This document shows, one piece after another, positions 8,445 through 18,770 of a stretch of 64,000 nt of DNA. The position numbers and the translations under genes are program-made. The notes under the pieces were generated by a model. It made no database searches. It was not told the origin of the DNA and saw only the letters and a program-made list of their open reading frames with translations. Source of the DNA: Nitrobacter sp035546855 (lineage in GTDB: Bacteria > Pseudomonadota > Alphaproteobacteria > Rhizobiales > Xanthobacteraceae); contig DASZVY010000045.1 of NCBI GenBank assembly GCA_035546855.1, forward strand, positions 1 through 64,000, written 5' to 3'. Within the stretch, counting starts at the first letter, position 1, and each line of letters starts with the position of its first letter.

Positions 8445-9164
8445 TCAGGCCGCGGCGATATCGCTCGATTGAATCCGCCGGACACCCGCCTTGGCCATGT
8501 CGGCCCAGGCGCGGGCCAGCGATCCCTGGGTATCGATGCCGCGGCAGGCATCTTCGATAACATAGGTTTCGAAGCCCGCCTTGCGGGCATCCATGGCGCT
8601 CCATGCCACGCAAAAATCGGTGGCGAGGCCGGCGACGAAGACCCGGTGCAGCTTGCGGGCCTTCAGGTAGCTCGACAATCCCGTCGTGGTCTTGCCGTCG
8701 GCTTCGGTGAAGGCCGAGTAGCTGTCGACGTCCTTGTGAAACCCTTTGCGGATGATCAGCTCCGCCTGCGGGATCGCCAGATCCTTCGACAGCGCGGCGC
8801 CCTCGGTGCCCTGGACGCAGTGGTCGGGCCACAGCACCTGCTTGCCGTATGCGAGGTCGATGGTGTCGAACGGCTTCTTGCCCGGATGGCTGGACGCGAA
8901 CGACACGTGGCCGACGGTGTGCCAGTCCTGTGTCATAACGACGTTCGCGAAATTTTTTGCGAGGCGATTGATGACGGGGATCACCTTGTCGCCGTCCTTC
9001 ACGGCCAGGCTGCCGCCGGGCAGGAAACAGTTCTGCACGTCGATCACGAGAAGCACGGACGTATCGTCGATGTGGATCTTGCCGGTCGCCCCTGCGGTCC
9101 TTGAGACGAGAGCTGCCGTCGCAAACGTTCCGAGACCCGCGAGAAGCCGTCGTTTGTCGAGCAT
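8445..9164 (-). CDS. exported nicotinamidase / isochorismatase-family hydrolase
   Basis: Predicted cysteine hydrolase of the PncA type, which converts nicotinamide to nicotinate. It is 239 residues from the ATG at 9164, which has a GAGGG site just upstream. Catalytic residues can be read directly: Asp42 (VIDVQNCF), Lys140 (IIRKG) and Cys185 (ATDFCVAW), with a metal site at Asp80, His82 and His86 (TQDWHTVGH) and the nicotinamidase signature LWPDHCVQGT at 111-120. Unusually it begins with a basic stretch and a hydrophobic segment ending AGA (about residues 5-26), as in an exported protein, while most PncA enzymes are cytoplasmic. Substrate is inferred from the motifs only. Confidence 0.85.
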   Translation of the reverse strand: MLDKRRLLAGLGTFATAALVSRTAGATGKIHIDDTSVLLVIDVQNCFLPGGSLAVKDGDKVIPVINRLAKNFANVVMTQDWHTVGHVSFASSHPGKKPFDTIDLAYGKQVLWPDHCVQGTEGAALSKDLAIPQAELIIRKGFHKDVDSYSAFTEADGKTTTGLSSYLKARKLHRVFVAGLATDFCVAWSAMDARKAGFETYVIEDACRGIDTQGSLARAWADMAKAGVRRIQSSDIAAA

Positions 9165-9314
9165 GGTTCGACCCTCCATTGCACGGGTAATCCGATTCCG
9201 GGACTTGCGTCGGAAGCGGGACACTCGCCTGAGCAAATCAGGTCATTGGCTCCAGGTAAAGATAGCCGCGGGCCTAGCGCCTGATCGCTTGTTCGGCCAT
9301 GGCTCGCACTCGGA

Positions 9315-10259
9315 CTACTCGGCCTGACGCGGCCGGATGCTGTCACGCACGGCGCGAAACCGCGGAAAGGCGGTTTCCCATTGGTCCTTGGGGGTGCTGC
9401 CGATCAGCCGCATCGCCGACCCTCCGCCGCCGAAGACGAGCCACTGGACAAGACTCACCGGCTTCTTGGTTTTGGCGCTGGTGGCGTCGATCCGGGTTTC
9501 GTAGCCGGCCGAGCCGTTGATGCGGATGGGCTCCGAGACCGTGATGTGTCCCTCGCCGAGGCCCGGAATCGTCCCGGCAAGATCCCGCGCAAAGCGGCCG
9601 CGGTCGTCCGGTTGCTCCGGCACGGAGCCGACCAGGCCGATGATCATGAAAGCCTTGCTGTCGATCGCCGTTTCATCGTCGCTGTCGGCAAGCAGCACGG
9701 CGCCGGGCGCCAATGTTCGGACCGTCTTGAATCCGCCGAGGTCGGCAATCTTGTACGGCAACAGGCCAAGCTGCTCCTCGACCGGAACCTGCTGACGGAG
9801 CGCGACGGTCGCCAGCATCTTTCGCACGGCGCTGTCGGTATAGATTTTCTCGACGTTCTCGGGCACCTGGGCGGCGACATAGGCCGAGAACTTTCCGCCC
9901 GAGACCACCATGGAATAGCGGCGGACATTGTCCGCGCCGTCCCTGGTATTCTCCACGAGCACGTAGGCCTTGCCGCTGGCTGTTTCCAGCGGCTGGGGCT
10001 TGACCGCCTGCATGGCCGGGTCGCTGGAACTGGCGACTTTTTCGAGATCGCCAAAGGCGGCCGGCGGCAATTCCGCCGCAACAACTTTGACCCGGTGGTC
10101 CTCGGTCTCAAAGCCGCGGAATGTCTTGGCAAGGGAAAGGCCGACCATGGGAACGATCCCGATCCGCAAGCCCGGGATATAAACGAGGTCATCGGCCAGC
10201 GCCGGCGCAGCGACCGCCAGCGAAAGCGCGACGGCCAGGAGTCGTGCGGTCTGTTTCAT
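9315..10259 (-). CDS. exported protein of unknown function
   Basis: A 314-residue protein that I do not recognise as a named family. It has a clear Sec signal peptide (MKQTARLLAVALSLAVAAPA, cleavage after ALA at about 22). The mature part is a mixed alpha/beta sequence without transmembrane segments, cysteines or obvious catalytic motifs; a run at 265-285 contains a Gly-rich FGGGGS turn. It lies alone between the nicotinamidase-like gene and the dnaK operon, on the opposite strand to dnaK. It probably acts in the periplasm; nothing more can be supported. Confidence 0.75.
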   Translation of the reverse strand: MKQTARLLAVALSLAVAAPALADDLVYIPGLRIGIVPMVGLSLAKTFRGFETEDHRVKVVAAELPPAAFGDLEKVASSSDPAMQAVKPQPLETASGKAYVLVENTRDGADNVRRYSMVVSGGKFSAYVAAQVPENVEKIYTDSAVRKMLATVALRQQVPVEEQLGLLPYKIADLGGFKTVRTLAPGAVLLADSDDETAIDSKAFMIIGLVGSVPEQPDDRGRFARDLAGTIPGLGEGHITVSEPIRINGSAGYETRIDATSAKTKKPVSLVQWLVFGGGGSAMRLIGSTPKDQWETAFPRFRAVRDSIRPRQAE

Positions 10260-10449
10260 GGATATGTTTACTGGGTCTGCATTGAGGCCGTTCGATGGTC
10301 GGCGGGCCGGCTCGCGGGATCGCTTCGTCGTGGTTGCTGAAGCCGTCCCGCTTTAGCTGGTTTTGCGTTTCGTTAACAGGCCGCGATGGCCGCCGGCGGC
10401 CGGGCCCCTACAATAAAAGGAGTTTTCTGCCTCAAGCCGTTGCTCGGTC

Positions 10450-10477
10450 CTTGCGGCCTACACCCCCCCTCCTATAT
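10450..10477 (+). promoter_or_regulatory. sigma-32 (RpoH) promoter for dnaK-dnaJ
   Basis: CTTG at 10450-10453, 18 nt, then CTATAT at 10472-10477 (CCTATAT in full). This fits the alphaproteobacterial RpoH consensus CTTG-N17/18-CYTATNT. It leaves about 100 nt of leader before the dnaK ATG at 10581. The remaining intergenic stretch (10260-10580) also holds a perfect 14-bp GC palindrome at 10388-10401 and no coding sequence that I can support. Confidence 0.8.
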
Positions 10478-10580
10478 GAGGCTCATCGCCGCAATATCGC
10501 GCGTATTTGATATCTGGGGGTTTGGAGGAGGGTGCTGTCAGGGCCCGGCCAGCCTGCCGCAAAAGGAAGGATACAGGACC

Positions 10581-12482
<1,902 letters not shown>

Positions 12483-12496
12483 GCGGTGAACACGGT

Positions 12497-12557
12497 CATG
12501 ACCCCTGCTTCCTTGGAGCACGCAGCGCGTCTCAAAGGACAGGGGTCATGTTTCTTT
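12497..12557 (+). terminator. hairpin with T-rich tail between dnaK and dnaJ
   Basis: Arms 12497-12507 (CATGACCCCTG) and 12540-12550 are a perfect 11-bp inverted repeat with a 32-nt loop, followed by TTTCTTT. It could partly end dnaK transcription, so that dnaJ is made at a lower level; the long loop makes it a weaker candidate than a compact terminator. Confidence 0.55.
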
Positions 12558-12635
12558 AAGCCGAAGGCTTCAATTTTCGGGTCGCCTTGGTCGGATGCGA
12601 TTCGGGCCGAAGCGATGTTCTGGCGGGACTGATTG

Positions 12636-13772
12636 ATGTCGACCAAGCGCTGCTATTACGAAACCCTGGAAGTTGATCGCTCCGCCGACAGTTCGCAGCT
12701 CAAATCGGCGTTTCGCAAGCTCGCGATGAAGTGGCATCCGGATCGCAATCCCGGTGATCATACGGCCGAAGTCCGTTTCAAGGAAATCAACGAGGCCTAT
12801 GAAATCCTGAAGGACGACGACAAGCGCGCCGCCTATGATCGCTTTGGCCACGCGGCCTTCGAGCACGGCGGGACGGGCGGCGGGGGCGCTGGATTCGGAG
12901 CGGGCTTTGCCTCCTCCTTCTCCGACATCTTCGAGGATTTGTTCGGTATGGCCGGCCAGCGCGGTCGCGGGGGTGGCCGCGAGCGTGGCGCCGATCTCCG
13001 CTACAACATGGAAATCTCGCTGGAAGAAGCTTTCCAGGGCAAGACGGCCCAGATTGAAATTCCGGTCTCGGTCACCTGCGAGTCCTGCTCAGGGACAGGC
13101 GCCAAGGCTGGGACCAAACCGAAGAACTGTTCGATGTGCGGCGGCGCCGGCCGGGTTCGCCAGGCTCAGGGCTTCTTCACGCTGGAGCGGACGTGCCCGG
13201 GCTGCCAGGGCCGCGGCCAGATGATCGAAGATCCATGCCCGTCGTGCTCGGGACAGGGCCGCGTGACGCGCGAGCGGACCTTGTCGGTCAATATTCCGCC
13301 GGGCGTCGAGGACGGGACCCGGATCAGGTTGGCCGGCGAAGGGGAGGCTGGTGTCCGGGGTGGTCCATCCGGCGACCTTTACATATTCCTGTCGATCGCC
13401 TCGCATCAATTCTTCCAGCGGGATGGCGCCGATCTCCATTGCCGCGTCCCGATCTCGATGGTCGCCGCGGCGCTGGGCGGCGAATTCGAGGTTCCCACCA
13501 TCGACAAGGGCAAGACCAAGGTGAAGGTTCCGTCAGGAACCCAGTCTGGCCGCCGTTTCCGCGTCGCATCAAAAGGCATGCCGGTATTGCGGTCCCGCCA
13601 GACCGGCGACATGTACGTGCAGGTTGTGGTCGAAACGCCCCAGAACCTCACCAAGAGGCAACAGGAGCTTCTGACCGAGTTCGAAAAATTATCGTCCGGC
13701 GCAACTCAACCCGAGGCCGCGGGTTTCTTCACTAAGGTCAAGGACTTCTTTGGCGCGCGGACCGGCACGTAG
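12636..13772 (+). CDS. dnaJ: chaperone DnaJ (Hsp40)
   Basis: Co-chaperone that delivers substrates to DnaK and stimulates its ATPase. It is 378 residues, starting at the ATG at 12636; a TTG directly before it is in frame but less likely. The J-domain has HPD at 34-36, a Gly/Phe-rich segment runs from about 78 to 120, and four zinc-binding CxxCxGxG-type repeats lie between 148 and 208 (CESCSGTG, CSMCGGAG, CPGCQGRG, CPSCSGQG). The C-terminal substrate domains follow. Complete type-I DnaJ, 153 bp after dnaK. Confidence 0.97.
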   Translation: MSTKRCYYETLEVDRSADSSQLKSAFRKLAMKWHPDRNPGDHTAEVRFKEINEAYEILKDDDKRAAYDRFGHAAFEHGGTGGGGAGFGAGFASSFSDIFEDLFGMAGQRGRGGGRERGADLRYNMEISLEEAFQGKTAQIEIPVSVTCESCSGTGAKAGTKPKNCSMCGGAGRVRQAQGFFTLERTCPGCQGRGQMIEDPCPSCSGQGRVTRERTLSVNIPPGVEDGTRIRLAGEGEAGVRGGPSGDLYIFLSIASHQFFQRDGADLHCRVPISMVAAALGGEFEVPTIDKGKTKVKVPSGTQSGRRFRVASKGMPVLRSRQTGDMYVQVVVETPQNLTKRQQELLTEFEKLSSGATQPEAAGFFTKVKDFFGARTGT

Positions 13773-13861
13773 GCATGGTCTGCCTTGACCGTTCCAACCG
13801 CTGCCTGTACGTCTTTACAACAATAGTCTGACATCCCGCAGTTATTCCGCCTGGGTGCGAA

Positions 13862-14464
13862 ATGCCTTTGCAATCGTCCGTGCGTGCGTTGAAGAAACCG
13901 CTCCGTCTTGACGACGAGGTTCGCTTCCTCCGCTCCTGGATCGAGAAGCCCCTGCATATGGGCGCGGTGATGCCGTCAGGTCGCGTGCTCGCCCGCACCA
14001 TGGCTGAATACGTGGACGCCGGGTCGTCCGGACCTGTTGTCGAGCTGGGGCCCGGCACCGGCGCGATCACCAACGCGCTGATTGAACATGGCATCGATCA
14101 GAAACGCCTGGTGTTGATCGAATACAATCCGGGATTTTGCGCTTTGCTGCGCGACCGCTATCCGCAGGCCACCGTGGTGCAGGGCGACGCCTATACGCTA
14201 CGCGATTCGGTCTGGAATGTGCTGCCCGCGCCCGCGGCCGCCGTGATCTCCGGCTTGCCGCTGGTGACGAAGCCAATGCTGACCCGCCTCAAGCTGATCC
14301 GCGATGCTTTCGCCATGATGGCGCCGAGCGCTCCATTCGTGCAGTTCACTTATTCGGTGGCGCCTCCGATTCCAAAGTCTCTGCCCGGTGTCTCCACCGA
14401 GGCGTCCGAGCGGATCTGGATGAACCTTCCCCCCGCCCGGGTCTGGGTGTATCGCAAGGGATAA
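13862..14464 (+). CDS. pmtA: phospholipid N-methyltransferase, PmtA-like
   Basis: SAM-dependent methyltransferase of 200 residues resembling the soluble Rhizobium/Rhodobacter-type PmtA, which methylates phosphatidylethanolamine towards phosphatidylcholine at the inner membrane surface. Motif I is seen as PVVELGPGTGAITNALIEHG (about 58-77), and the sequence has no membrane segment. The family is related to rRNA adenine dimethylases, so that is the alternative, but the length and the position right after dnaKJ match the published Bradyrhizobium pmtA locus as I recall it. No consensus promoter is visible in the 89 bp after dnaJ, so co-transcription with dnaKJ is possible. Confidence 0.78.
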   Translation: MPLQSSVRALKKPLRLDDEVRFLRSWIEKPLHMGAVMPSGRVLARTMAEYVDAGSSGPVVELGPGTGAITNALIEHGIDQKRLVLIEYNPGFCALLRDRYPQATVVQGDAYTLRDSVWNVLPAPAAAVISGLPLVTKPMLTRLKLIRDAFAMMAPSAPFVQFTYSVAPPIPKSLPGVSTEASERIWMNLPPARVWVYRKG

Positions 14465-14522
14465 TCCCGCTGCGGGCGCCAGCGTCGCGCGGCGGCCGTC
14501 GTTCTCCATCCGCTTCGGGGTC

Positions 14523-15101
14523 ATGTCCGCGACGAAAATTCTCATCATCCCCGGCTCGCTGCGCAGCGGCTCGCGCAATGCACGGCTTGCGGCCGTGGCG
14601 GCCGCGGAATTCGCGCAGATCGATGTCGAGGTGACGCGAATTTCCCTCGGTGATTTTCCGCTGCCGATCTATGACGGCGACCTTCACGCCAAATCCGGCG
14701 TGCCCGCCAATGCGGTCGATCTCAAGCGCATGATCGGCGCTCATCACGGCGTGCTCATCGTCACGCCGGAATACAATGCCTCGCTGCCGCCGCTGCTGAA
14801 GAATGCGATCGATTGGGTGTCGCGCGTCGAGGATGCGCATGAAGCGCGCGGGCAGGTGTTTCAGGGCCGTGCCTTTGCGATCGCGGCCGCCTCGCAGAGC
14901 CGGTTCGGCGGCGTGCGCGGTCTGGCGGCGCTGCGCCTGGTGCTGACGAGCTGCCGCGCCATGGTCATTCCCAATCAACTGGCGCTGCCGTTTGCGGACG
15001 AGGCCTACGACGACCGCGAGCGGCTGAAACACGCCGCCGACGCCGACGCGCTCAAGGCGATGGTCCGGCAGTTGATCGATATGGCCCAACACATGATGTG
15101 A
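14523..15101 (+). CDS. NAD(P)H-dependent FMN reductase
   Basis: Flavodoxin-fold oxidoreductase of 192 residues, similar to the ChrR/YieF/AzoR-like FMN_red family, which reduces quinones, azo compounds or chromate. Phosphate-binding GSLRSGSRN (11-19) and the TPEYNASLPPLLKNAIDW flavin motif near 80 are clear. It lies 58 bp after pmtA and only 6 bp before pyrF, so it probably shares a transcript with pyrF. The physiological substrate cannot be read from the sequence. Confidence 0.88.
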   Translation: MSATKILIIPGSLRSGSRNARLAAVAAAEFAQIDVEVTRISLGDFPLPIYDGDLHAKSGVPANAVDLKRMIGAHHGVLIVTPEYNASLPPLLKNAIDWVSRVEDAHEARGQVFQGRAFAIAAASQSRFGGVRGLAALRLVLTSCRAMVIPNQLALPFADEAYDDRERLKHAADADALKAMVRQLIDMAQHMM

Positions 15102-15107
15102 GGTGAC

Positions 15108-15818
15108 ATGCAGCCTGAAACCATCGCGCCCCGTGACCGCCTGATCGTCGCGCTCGACATCTCCAGCATCGCGGCGGCGGAAACGATGATCGCGACGCTG
15201 GGCGACAGCGTGACGTTCTACAAGATCGGCTATCAACTGGCCTATGCCGGCGGTCTGTCCCTCGTGCGTCAACTGGCTGATGCCGGGAAGAAGGTGTTCA
15301 TCGATCTCAAGCTGCACGATATTGGCAATACCGTCGCGCGCGGCGTCGAAAGCGTGGCAAAGCTCGGCGGGACTTTCCTCACGGTCCACGCCTATCCGCA
15401 AACCATGAAAGCGGCGAAGGAAGCGCGTGCAGGGTCGAACCTCAAAATTCTCGCCGTTACCGTTCTGACCTCTTACGATAACAACGATCTTCACGAAGCC
15501 GGTTATCGCTTGGGCGTGTCTGAGTTGGTCGAGATCCGCGCGCGGCAGGCGCAGGCATTGGGCATCGATGGCCTCGTCTGCTCGCCGGAAGAAGCCGCGA
15601 ACCTGCGCAAGATCGTTGGGAGCCGGATGAATCTGGTCACCCCGGGAATCCGGCCGGCCGGTAGCGCGGCCGGCGACCAGAAGCGCATCATGACGCCAGC
15701 GCGTGCCATCGCAGCAGGTGCTGACTATCTCGTGGTCGGCCGACCCGTGATGGAGGCGCCCGATCCAAAAGCTGCAGCGGATGCGATCGTCTCGGAAATC
15801 GCCCAAGCGACGAACTGA
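15108..15818 (+). CDS. pyrF: orotidine 5'-phosphate decarboxylase
   Basis: Last step of UMP synthesis. It is 236 residues, the normal bacterial length, with the catalytic DLKLHDIGNTV motif near residue 67, the substrate loop LVTPGIRPAGSAAGDQKRI and the final VVGRPV phosphate site. A GAGGTGAC ribosome-binding site precedes the ATG. It sits 6 bp after the FMN reductase and 14 bp before the DUF1330 gene. Confidence 0.97.
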   Translation: MQPETIAPRDRLIVALDISSIAAAETMIATLGDSVTFYKIGYQLAYAGGLSLVRQLADAGKKVFIDLKLHDIGNTVARGVESVAKLGGTFLTVHAYPQTMKAAKEARAGSNLKILAVTVLTSYDNNDLHEAGYRLGVSELVEIRARQAQALGIDGLVCSPEEAANLRKIVGSRMNLVTPGIRPAGSAAGDQKRIMTPARAIAAGADYLVVGRPVMEAPDPKAAADAIVSEIAQATN

Positions 15819-15832
15819 CAGGGAGAGAAGCA

Positions 15833-16138
15833 ATGGCCAAAGGTTACTGGGTTGCCCGGATCGACGTGCATGATCTTGAGGGTTACAAGCGCGACTACGT
15901 CGCCCACAACGGCGCGGTGTTTCACAAGTACGGCGCAAAATTTCTCGTTCGCGGCGGAAACCACGAAGCGCCTGAAGGTCAGGCGCGCTCGCGCAACGTC
16001 GTGATCGAATTCAAGGACTACGAGACGGCGGTCGCCTGCTATCATTCGCCGGAATACCAGGCGCTGGTGAAGGCCCGCGCGCCCCATTCGCAAGGCGATA
16101 TCGTGATCATCGAAGGGTACGACGGGCCGCAACCCTGA
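15833..16138 (+). CDS. DUF1330 protein
   Basis: A 101-residue protein of the DUF1330 family, which has a dimeric ferredoxin-like (alpha-beta barrel) fold and no established function. Typical features are MAKGYWVARIDVHD at the N-terminus, NVVIEFKDYETAVACYHSPE and the final hydrophobic VIIEGY strand. A strong GGGAGAG ribosome-binding site precedes it. It lies 14 bp after pyrF and 81 bp before dapB, so it is probably read through with pyrF. Confidence 0.85.
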   Translation: MAKGYWVARIDVHDLEGYKRDYVAHNGAVFHKYGAKFLVRGGNHEAPEGQARSRNVVIEFKDYETAVACYHSPEYQALVKARAPHSQGDIVIIEGYDGPQP

Positions 16139-16219
16139 TGAGCGGGCTGGTGCGGAGCCTGTCGGTTGCTGGAAAACCCGGCCCCCGCTATACCGGCGGG
16201 ATATTTTGAGGGCTCTGTC

Positions 16220-17035
16220 ATGGCCGATATGCGTTTGATTGTTGCGGGGGCCGGCGGCCGCATGGGCCGCGCTTTGGTCCGGGCGATTGCGGAAACTGGC
16301 GGTGCCGTGCTGACGGGCGCGTTGGAGGCACCCGGCTCCAATCTGATCGGCAAGGATGCCGGCGTTCTGGCGGGCCTGCCGGCGAATGGAATCGAACTGT
16401 CGGCGGATCTCTGGTCGCTGTCGGCCGATGCCGACGGCATCCTTGATTTTACGGTGCCGGCCGCGACGATCGCCAACGTGGCCATCGCGGCGCAGCGCGG
16501 CCTTGTGCACATCATCGGCACGACCGGCCTGTCGGCGTCGGACATGGCGGTCATCAAGAGCGTGACCTCGCAGGCCGTCGTTGTCCAGTCGGGCAACATG
16601 AGCCTCGGCGTCAATCTGCTGGCGGCGCTGGTGAAGCGCGTCGCGCAATCGCTGGACGAGGACTTCGACATCGAGATCCTCGAAATGCATCACAAGGCCA
16701 AGATCGATGCGCCCTCGGGAACGGCGCTGATGTTGGGCGAGGCCGCCGCCGCGGGCCGCAAGATTTCCCTCGACAAGCGCTCGGTACGCGGTCGCGACGG
16801 CATTACCGGCGCGCGCAACTCCGGCGATATCGGCTTCGCTTCGCTGCGCGGCGGTACGGTGACCGGCGACCATAGCGTGATCTTCGCCGGCCCGATGGAG
16901 CGGATCGAACTGACCCATCGCGCGGAAGATCGGACAATGTTTGCGCTAGGCGCGATCAAGGCAGCGCTGTGGGCGCGGGGCAAGAAACCGGGGCTTTATT
17001 CGATGGCCGACGTGCTCGGCCTTGGCGACATCTAG
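16220..17035 (+). CDS. dapB: 4-hydroxy-tetrahydrodipicolinate reductase
   Basis: NAD(P)H-dependent reductase of the diaminopimelate/lysine pathway. The ATG at 16220 is preceded by GAGGG and gives 271 residues; an upstream in-frame ATG at 16166 would add a non-conserved stretch. VAGAGGRMGRALVRAI at the N-terminus is the dinucleotide fold, GTTGLS follows, and EMHHKAKIDAPSGTAL near 155 holds the catalytic His and Lys. Followed by gpmA after 26 bp. Confidence 0.97.
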   Translation: MADMRLIVAGAGGRMGRALVRAIAETGGAVLTGALEAPGSNLIGKDAGVLAGLPANGIELSADLWSLSADADGILDFTVPAATIANVAIAAQRGLVHIIGTTGLSASDMAVIKSVTSQAVVVQSGNMSLGVNLLAALVKRVAQSLDEDFDIEILEMHHKAKIDAPSGTALMLGEAAAAGRKISLDKRSVRGRDGITGARNSGDIGFASLRGGTVTGDHSVIFAGPMERIELTHRAEDRTMFALGAIKAALWARGKKPGLYSMADVLGLGDI

Positions 17036-17061
17036 ATTTCGAAACAACGGACGTGAGTGGA

Positions 17062-17685
17062 ATGAGCGAACGCCTTCTTGTGCTGGTGCGTCATGGCCAG
17101 AGCGAATGGAACCTGAAGAACCTGTTCACGGGCTGGAAAGACCCTGATCTGACCGAACTGGGCGTGGCCGAGGCCAAGTCCGCGGGACAGAAGCTCAGGC
17201 AGCAGGGTCTGGTGTTCGACGTCGCTTTCACCTCGGCATTGACCCGCGCGCAACATACGCTCGATCTTGCCTTGAAGGAGCTTGGTCAGACGGGGATCCC
17301 CATCACCAGGAATCTCGCGTTGAACGAGCGCGACTACGGCGATCTCTCCGGCCTCAACAAGGACGACGCGCGCCAGAAGTGGGGCGAGGAGCAGGTGCTG
17401 ATCTGGCGGCGCTCCTATGACGTGCCGCCGCCCGGCGGCGAGAGCCTGAAGGATACGCTGGCGCGCACGCTGCCCTATTACGTGCAGGAGATCCTGCCGT
17501 GCGTATTGCGGGGCCAACGCACCCTGGTGGTGGCGCATGGCAATTCGCTGCGCGCGCTCATCATGGTGCTCGAAAAGCTGTCGCCCGAGCAAATTCTCAA
17601 GCGCGAGCTCGCCACCGGCGTACCGATCATCTACCGGCTCAATGCCGATGCCACGGTGGCCTCGAAGCTCGACCTTGCAGCTTAG
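17062..17685 (+). CDS. gpmA: 2,3-bisphosphoglycerate-dependent phosphoglycerate mutase
   Basis: Glycolytic enzyme that interconverts 3- and 2-phosphoglycerate. It is 207 residues from the ATG at 17062 (MSERLLVLVRHGQSEW); the phospho-acceptor is His11 in RHGQSEWN and the second catalytic His is in VAHGNSLRAL. This is the short form common in alphaproteobacteria; enterobacterial GpmA has about 250 residues. The pairing with dapB, 26 bp upstream, is a frequent arrangement in Rhizobiales. A hairpin follows the stop codon. Confidence 0.95.
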   Translation: MSERLLVLVRHGQSEWNLKNLFTGWKDPDLTELGVAEAKSAGQKLRQQGLVFDVAFTSALTRAQHTLDLALKELGQTGIPITRNLALNERDYGDLSGLNKDDARQKWGEEQVLIWRRSYDVPPPGGESLKDTLARTLPYYVQEILPCVLRGQRTLVVAHGNSLRALIMVLEKLSPEQILKRELATGVPIIYRLNADATVASKLDLAA

Positions 17686-17692
17686 GGCCTTC

Positions 17693-17730
17693 GCTTCTGC
17701 TGAAATTCAGAAGCGGGGCTTTATGATTTT
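17693..17730 (+). terminator. terminator-like hairpin after gpmA
   Basis: GCTTCTG at 17693-17699 pairs with CAGAAGC at 17708-17714 around an 8-nt loop, followed by a G run and then TTTATGATTTT. The stem is 7 bp and starts 7 bp after the gpmA stop, a likely end for the dapB-gpmA transcript. Confidence 0.5.
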
Positions 17731-17792
17731 GATCTGACGCGTTTCTTCACGCAAGCCGGTGTCCGCTTCGCCCGAAAACGCGACAGGGAAAC

Positions 17793-18698
17793 TCAGGCTG
17801 CCGCGATGCGTCCGGCTTCCCAGCCGAGCATCGCCTGCTTGCGGGTCAGGCCCCAATGATAGCCCGTCAGCGCGCCGCTCTTGCCGATCACGCGATGGCA
17901 GGGCACCACGAACGACACCGGATTTTTGCCGACCGCCGCGCCAACGGCGCGTGATGCTTTCGGGCTGTTGATGTTCGCGGCGATATCCGAATAGGTCGTG
18001 GCCTTGCCCATCGGGATCCGGAGGAGGGTCTCCCAGACCCGCACCTCGAAGTCGGTGCCGATCAGGATCACGCGCAGCGGCTGCTCGGCAGACCACAGCT
18101 TCGTGTTGAACACGCGCTGCGCCAGGGCGGCGGTGCCGGCATGATCTTCCACATAGGTCGCGTTGGGCCAGCGTCGCTGCATGTCGGCGAGCGCGGTTCT
18201 CTCATTGCCAGGATCGGCGAAGGCCAGACCGGCGAGACCGCGATCGGTCGCGATGACGATCGCGGTGCCGAACGGCGAGGGATGAAAGCCGAATGAGAGC
18301 GTCATGCCGGCACCACCGTTTTTCCATTCGCCCGGCGACATCGCTTCGTGAGTGACGAACAGATCGTGCAGCCGGCCCGGTCCCGAGAGCCCGGAGTCGA
18401 GCGCGGCATCGAGCACGCTGGCAGAGTCTCGCAGGAGACCCTTGGCATGATCGAGCGTCAGCGCCTGCATGAAAGCCTTCGGCGTCAGTCCGGCCCAGCG
18501 GCGGAACAGGTGATGCAGCTCATCGGGCGTGACGCCGGCGGCGTCCGCCATCGCATCGATGGCCGGCTGGGTGCGCCAGTGCTCGGAGATGAAGGCGATG
18601 GCGCGGCGCACCGAGTCGTAATCGCGCAACGCGGCGCTCTGCGCGCCGGGCTTGGCGAGGTAGGGATCGGCGGCGGCGAGATGTCTGGCTAATGTCAT
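17793..18698 (-). CDS. AraC-type regulator fused to O6-methylguanine-DNA methyltransferase
   Basis: Two-domain Ada-like protein of 301 residues. An AraC/XylS helix-turn-helix domain covers about 30-125 (PDELHHLFRRWAGLTPKAFM), and a methylguanine methyltransferase domain covers about 135-301 with the suicide cysteine Cys267 in VPCHRVIG, plus GKATTYSDIA and the GWEAGR tail. The zinc-binding N-terminal domain of Ada that takes methyl groups from phosphotriesters is absent, so this protein could repair O6-methylguanine but should lack the classical methyl switch. I chose the ATG at 18698, which has GGAG 5 nt upstream; the adjacent ATG at 18701 is the alternative. It stands alone. Confidence 0.9.
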   Translation of the reverse strand: MTLARHLAAADPYLAKPGAQSAALRDYDSVRRAIAFISEHWRTQPAIDAMADAAGVTPDELHHLFRRWAGLTPKAFMQALTLDHAKGLLRDSASVLDAALDSGLSGPGRLHDLFVTHEAMSPGEWKNGGAGMTLSFGFHPSPFGTAIVIATDRGLAGLAFADPGNERTALADMQRRWPNATYVEDHAGTAALAQRVFNTKLWSAEQPLRVILIGTDFEVRVWETLLRIPMGKATTYSDIAANINSPKASRAVGAAVGKNPVSFVVPCHRVIGKSGALTGYHWGLTRKQAMLGWEAGRIAAA

Positions 18699-18770
18699 CA
18701 TGGCTCCGATGTAGGACGGCGCGCCGCGCGCCACCACCCGATTTCCGACAGCCGCTCAGGTCAGGGGCGC

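Noticed and set aside
14346..15938. 530-codon minus-strand frame opposite the FMN reductase and pyrF genes.
   Set aside because: It spans several well-supported genes on the plus strand, and its translation is Arg/His/Gln-rich without motifs.
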